Positions 6,131 through 7,045 of a stretch of DNA of 7,045 nt are shown here, piece by piece (positions within the stretch are counted from its first letter, which is position 1; each line of letters starts with the position of its first letter). Source of the DNA: an uncultured bacterium (GTDB lineage Bacteria; Hydrogenedentota; Hydrogenedentia; Hydrogenedentales; CAITNO01); assembly GCA_937923585.1 (NCBI GenBank), contig CALDSM010000580.1:1-7045 (forward strand), written 5' to 3'. Under the pieces are notes generated by a model. It was not told the DNA's origin. It ran no database searches and saw nothing but the letters and a program-made list of their open reading frames with translations. The position numbers and the translations under genes were made by a program.

Positions 6131-6229
6131 CTCTCCGTCATTCCCGCGAAGGCGGGAATCCAGGGGTTCGCGTGTGTGCGTAAGTTCTTGCCAAGCCTGG
6201 ATTCCCGCCTTTGCGGGAATGACGGAGAG
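6131..6229. repeat. Inverted doublet of REP-like hairpin repeats (first family)
   Basis: Two 34-base arms (6131-6164 and 6196-6229) are inverted copies with one mismatch, separated by 31 bases. Each arm contains its own small hairpin: ATTCCCGCGAAGGCGGGAAT at 6140-6159, and the matching unit with loop CTTT at 6201-6220, each an 8-base stem with a 4-base loop. The core resembles the widespread bacterial ATTCCC...GGGAAT repeats (REP-like elements, dRS3-like in Neisseria). It fills the middle of the 316-base region between cystathionine gamma-synthase and the VOC gene, and as RNA would fold into one long stem that could end or stabilise the upstream transcript. It has no coding capacity, and mobilisation in trans by a RAYT-type transposase is inference. 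Confidence 0.85.
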
Positions 6230-6274
6230 AATGTACGATTTTGAATTGTGCAGCCGGTTTCGAGAGCGCCCGTC

Positions 6275-6306
6275 CTCTTGGGAAGGCCCGCCTTCGCGAG
6301 AGTGAC
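6275..6306. repeat. Eroded copy of the first repeat family
   Basis: Positions 6287-6306 match the right-arm unit CCCGCCTTCGCGGGAATGAC in 18 of 20 bases. The surrounding bases still form an imperfect hairpin (GAAGGC at 6282-6287 with GCCTTC at 6290-6295, plus CTCT with AGAG outside). It ends about 40 bases before the VOC start codon and may lie in that gene's leader. Confidence 0.5.
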
Positions 6307-6344
6307 AGGTGCTCCCAGTGGTAATCCGCATAGGAGACACGCCC

Positions 6345-6926
6345 ATGATTTCCCGCATTGACCACGTGGCCGTCGCCGTCAAAGACCATGAAAAGGCGCT
6401 GCGGTTCTTTCGCGACGTGCTGGGCGCCGTTCCGGGTGACCAAATCGAAGTCCCCGGGCAAAACTTCACCTGGCAGACCCTTGCGCTCGGCGACCTCACC
6501 CGGCTGGAACTGCTCACGCCCATGGGCGGCGAAGGCGGCCTCCTCGGCAACTTCCTGGCAAAGCGCGAGGGCGGTTTCCACCACATCACCCTCCAAACGC
6601 CCGATATCGAAGCCGCCATCCGGCGTTTGGAAGAGCACGGCATTCCCCATTTCGGCCGCCACGACTATCCCGACGGCACCTGGAAAGAGGTCTTCATCCA
6701 TCCCCGCGACGCCTTCGGCCTGCTGGTCCAGATCGCCGAGTTTCGCCAGCAGGACTGGATAATTGCCGAATCCCGCATGCCCGAAGGCAAACGCTGGGAT
6801 GTCGCAAAGACGGACCAGGGCTTCACGCTGACGATCGCCCATCCGGGCGGCGGCAAAGTCGCCGTTGAATTCTCCCCCGAAGAGATGAAAGACCTGTCCG
6901 AGGCTTTGCAGAAGGCGGTGAAATGA
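6345..6926 (+). CDS. VOC/glyoxalase-fold protein resembling methylmalonyl-CoA epimerase
   Basis: From ATG 6345 the product is 193 residues. Residues 1 to about 133 form a vicinal-oxygen-chelate domain close to methylmalonyl-CoA epimerase, which interconverts the two methylmalonyl-CoA epimers in propionyl-CoA use or formation. Expected metal-ligand positions are His7 (IDHVAVAV), Glu55 (LELLTP), the His79-His80 pair (GFHHITL), and the position near the domain end where family members normally have Glu in a GVLxEL-type segment; here it is Gln129 (GLLVQIAE). About 60 further residues follow, including a basic/aromatic linker and a compact segment ending KVAVEFSPEEMKDLSEAL, which I do not recognise. 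The start was chosen because AGGAG lies 8 bases upstream and homology starts there; a GTG at 6309 would add 12 residues without family match. No mutase or carboxylase gene is nearby, so epimerase activity is unproven; another VOC isomerase or dioxygenase-like role is possible. Confidence 0.8.
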   Translation: MISRIDHVAVAVKDHEKALRFFRDVLGAVPGDQIEVPGQNFTWQTLALGDLTRLELLTPMGGEGGLLGNFLAKREGGFHHITLQTPDIEAAIRRLEEHGIPHFGRHDYPDGTWKEVFIHPRDAFGLLVQIAEFRQQDWIIAESRMPEGKRWDVAKTDQGFTLTIAHPGGGKVAVEFSPEEMKDLSEALQKAVK

Positions 6927-6944
6927 CAGGATGGGACGGCGCAC

Positions 6945-7019
6945 TGTGGGACAGCCGCCTTCGGCTGTCGTCACCCGGGAAGTTGCGGCAAGCCGACAGC
7001 CGAGGGCGGCTGTCCCACA
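6945..7019. repeat. Inverted doublet of hairpin repeats (second family)
   Basis: Two 25-base arms (6945-6969 and 6995-7019) are inverted copies with one mismatch, separated by 25 bases. Each has an inner hairpin with stem GACAGCCG/CGGCTGTC and a 4-base loop (CCTT at 6958-6961; AGGG at 7003-7006). The arms read TGTGGGACAGCCGCC from the outside. It begins 18 bases after the VOC stop codon, so it can act as a 3' stem for that transcript. The layout equals that of the 6131-6229 element, but the sequence is unrelated. Confidence 0.82.
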
Positions 7020-7045
7020 TTACTGGCACCAGCCTTTGGACCTCT

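Noticed and set aside
6131..6229. CRISPR array or a single transcription terminator
   Set aside because: There are only two units, in inverted rather than direct order, with no series of equal spacers; the arms are long with internal hairpins and no T-run, which fits a REP-type doublet better.
6138..6974. 278-codon open frame on the minus strand through the repeats and the VOC gene
   Set aside because: It begins inside one inverted repeat and ends in another, and is antisense to the VOC gene; no motif supports it.

Overview
The window is about 7 kb of GC-rich bacterial DNA carrying six protein genes and the start of a seventh. Strong Shine-Dalgarno sites, a four-base ATGA overlap and gaps of 3 to 4 bases between genes are typical of bacteria. 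The organism cannot be named from this sequence. A plant-like cystathionine gamma-synthase and two kinds of inverted hairpin-doublet repeat suggest an uncultured or little-studied lineage rather than a model proteobacterium, but that is inference.

Left part, all on the minus strand and read from right to left: a stand-alone BLUF blue-light sensor (4537-4103); a 141-base gap with a purine-rich tract and a possible sigma70-type promoter; a class III PLP aminotransferase with a full set of catalytic residues (3961-2549); a second class III aminotransferase (2544-1387) in which the PLP-binding lysine is glutamate; a zinc-dependent medium-chain dehydrogenase (1390-143); and the first 46 codons of a membrane-anchored protein (139 to beyond the left edge). 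The last four are packed tightly enough to be one operon. BLUF may be read through into it, or may have a separate transcript.

Right part, on the plus strand: after a divergent intergenic region with a good promoter and a 21-base palindrome comes cystathionine gamma-synthase (4796-6028). A 316-base intergenic region with an inverted repeat doublet and an eroded related copy follows. Next is a VOC-fold protein resembling methylmalonyl-CoA epimerase (6345-6926), and then a second, unrelated repeat doublet (6945-7019).

How the parts may work together: the intact aminotransferase and the dehydrogenase suggest that an alcohol/carbonyl and an amine are interconverted on one substrate. The lysine-less paralogue lies between their genes and could be a partner subunit of the intact enzyme, much as LCB1 lacks the lysine held by LCB2 in serine palmitoyltransferase. 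This pairing, with a light sensor upstream, is the best candidate here for an undescribed system. The substrate cannot be read from the sequence. The plus-strand genes look like separate housekeeping functions (methionine synthesis, possibly propionyl-CoA metabolism).
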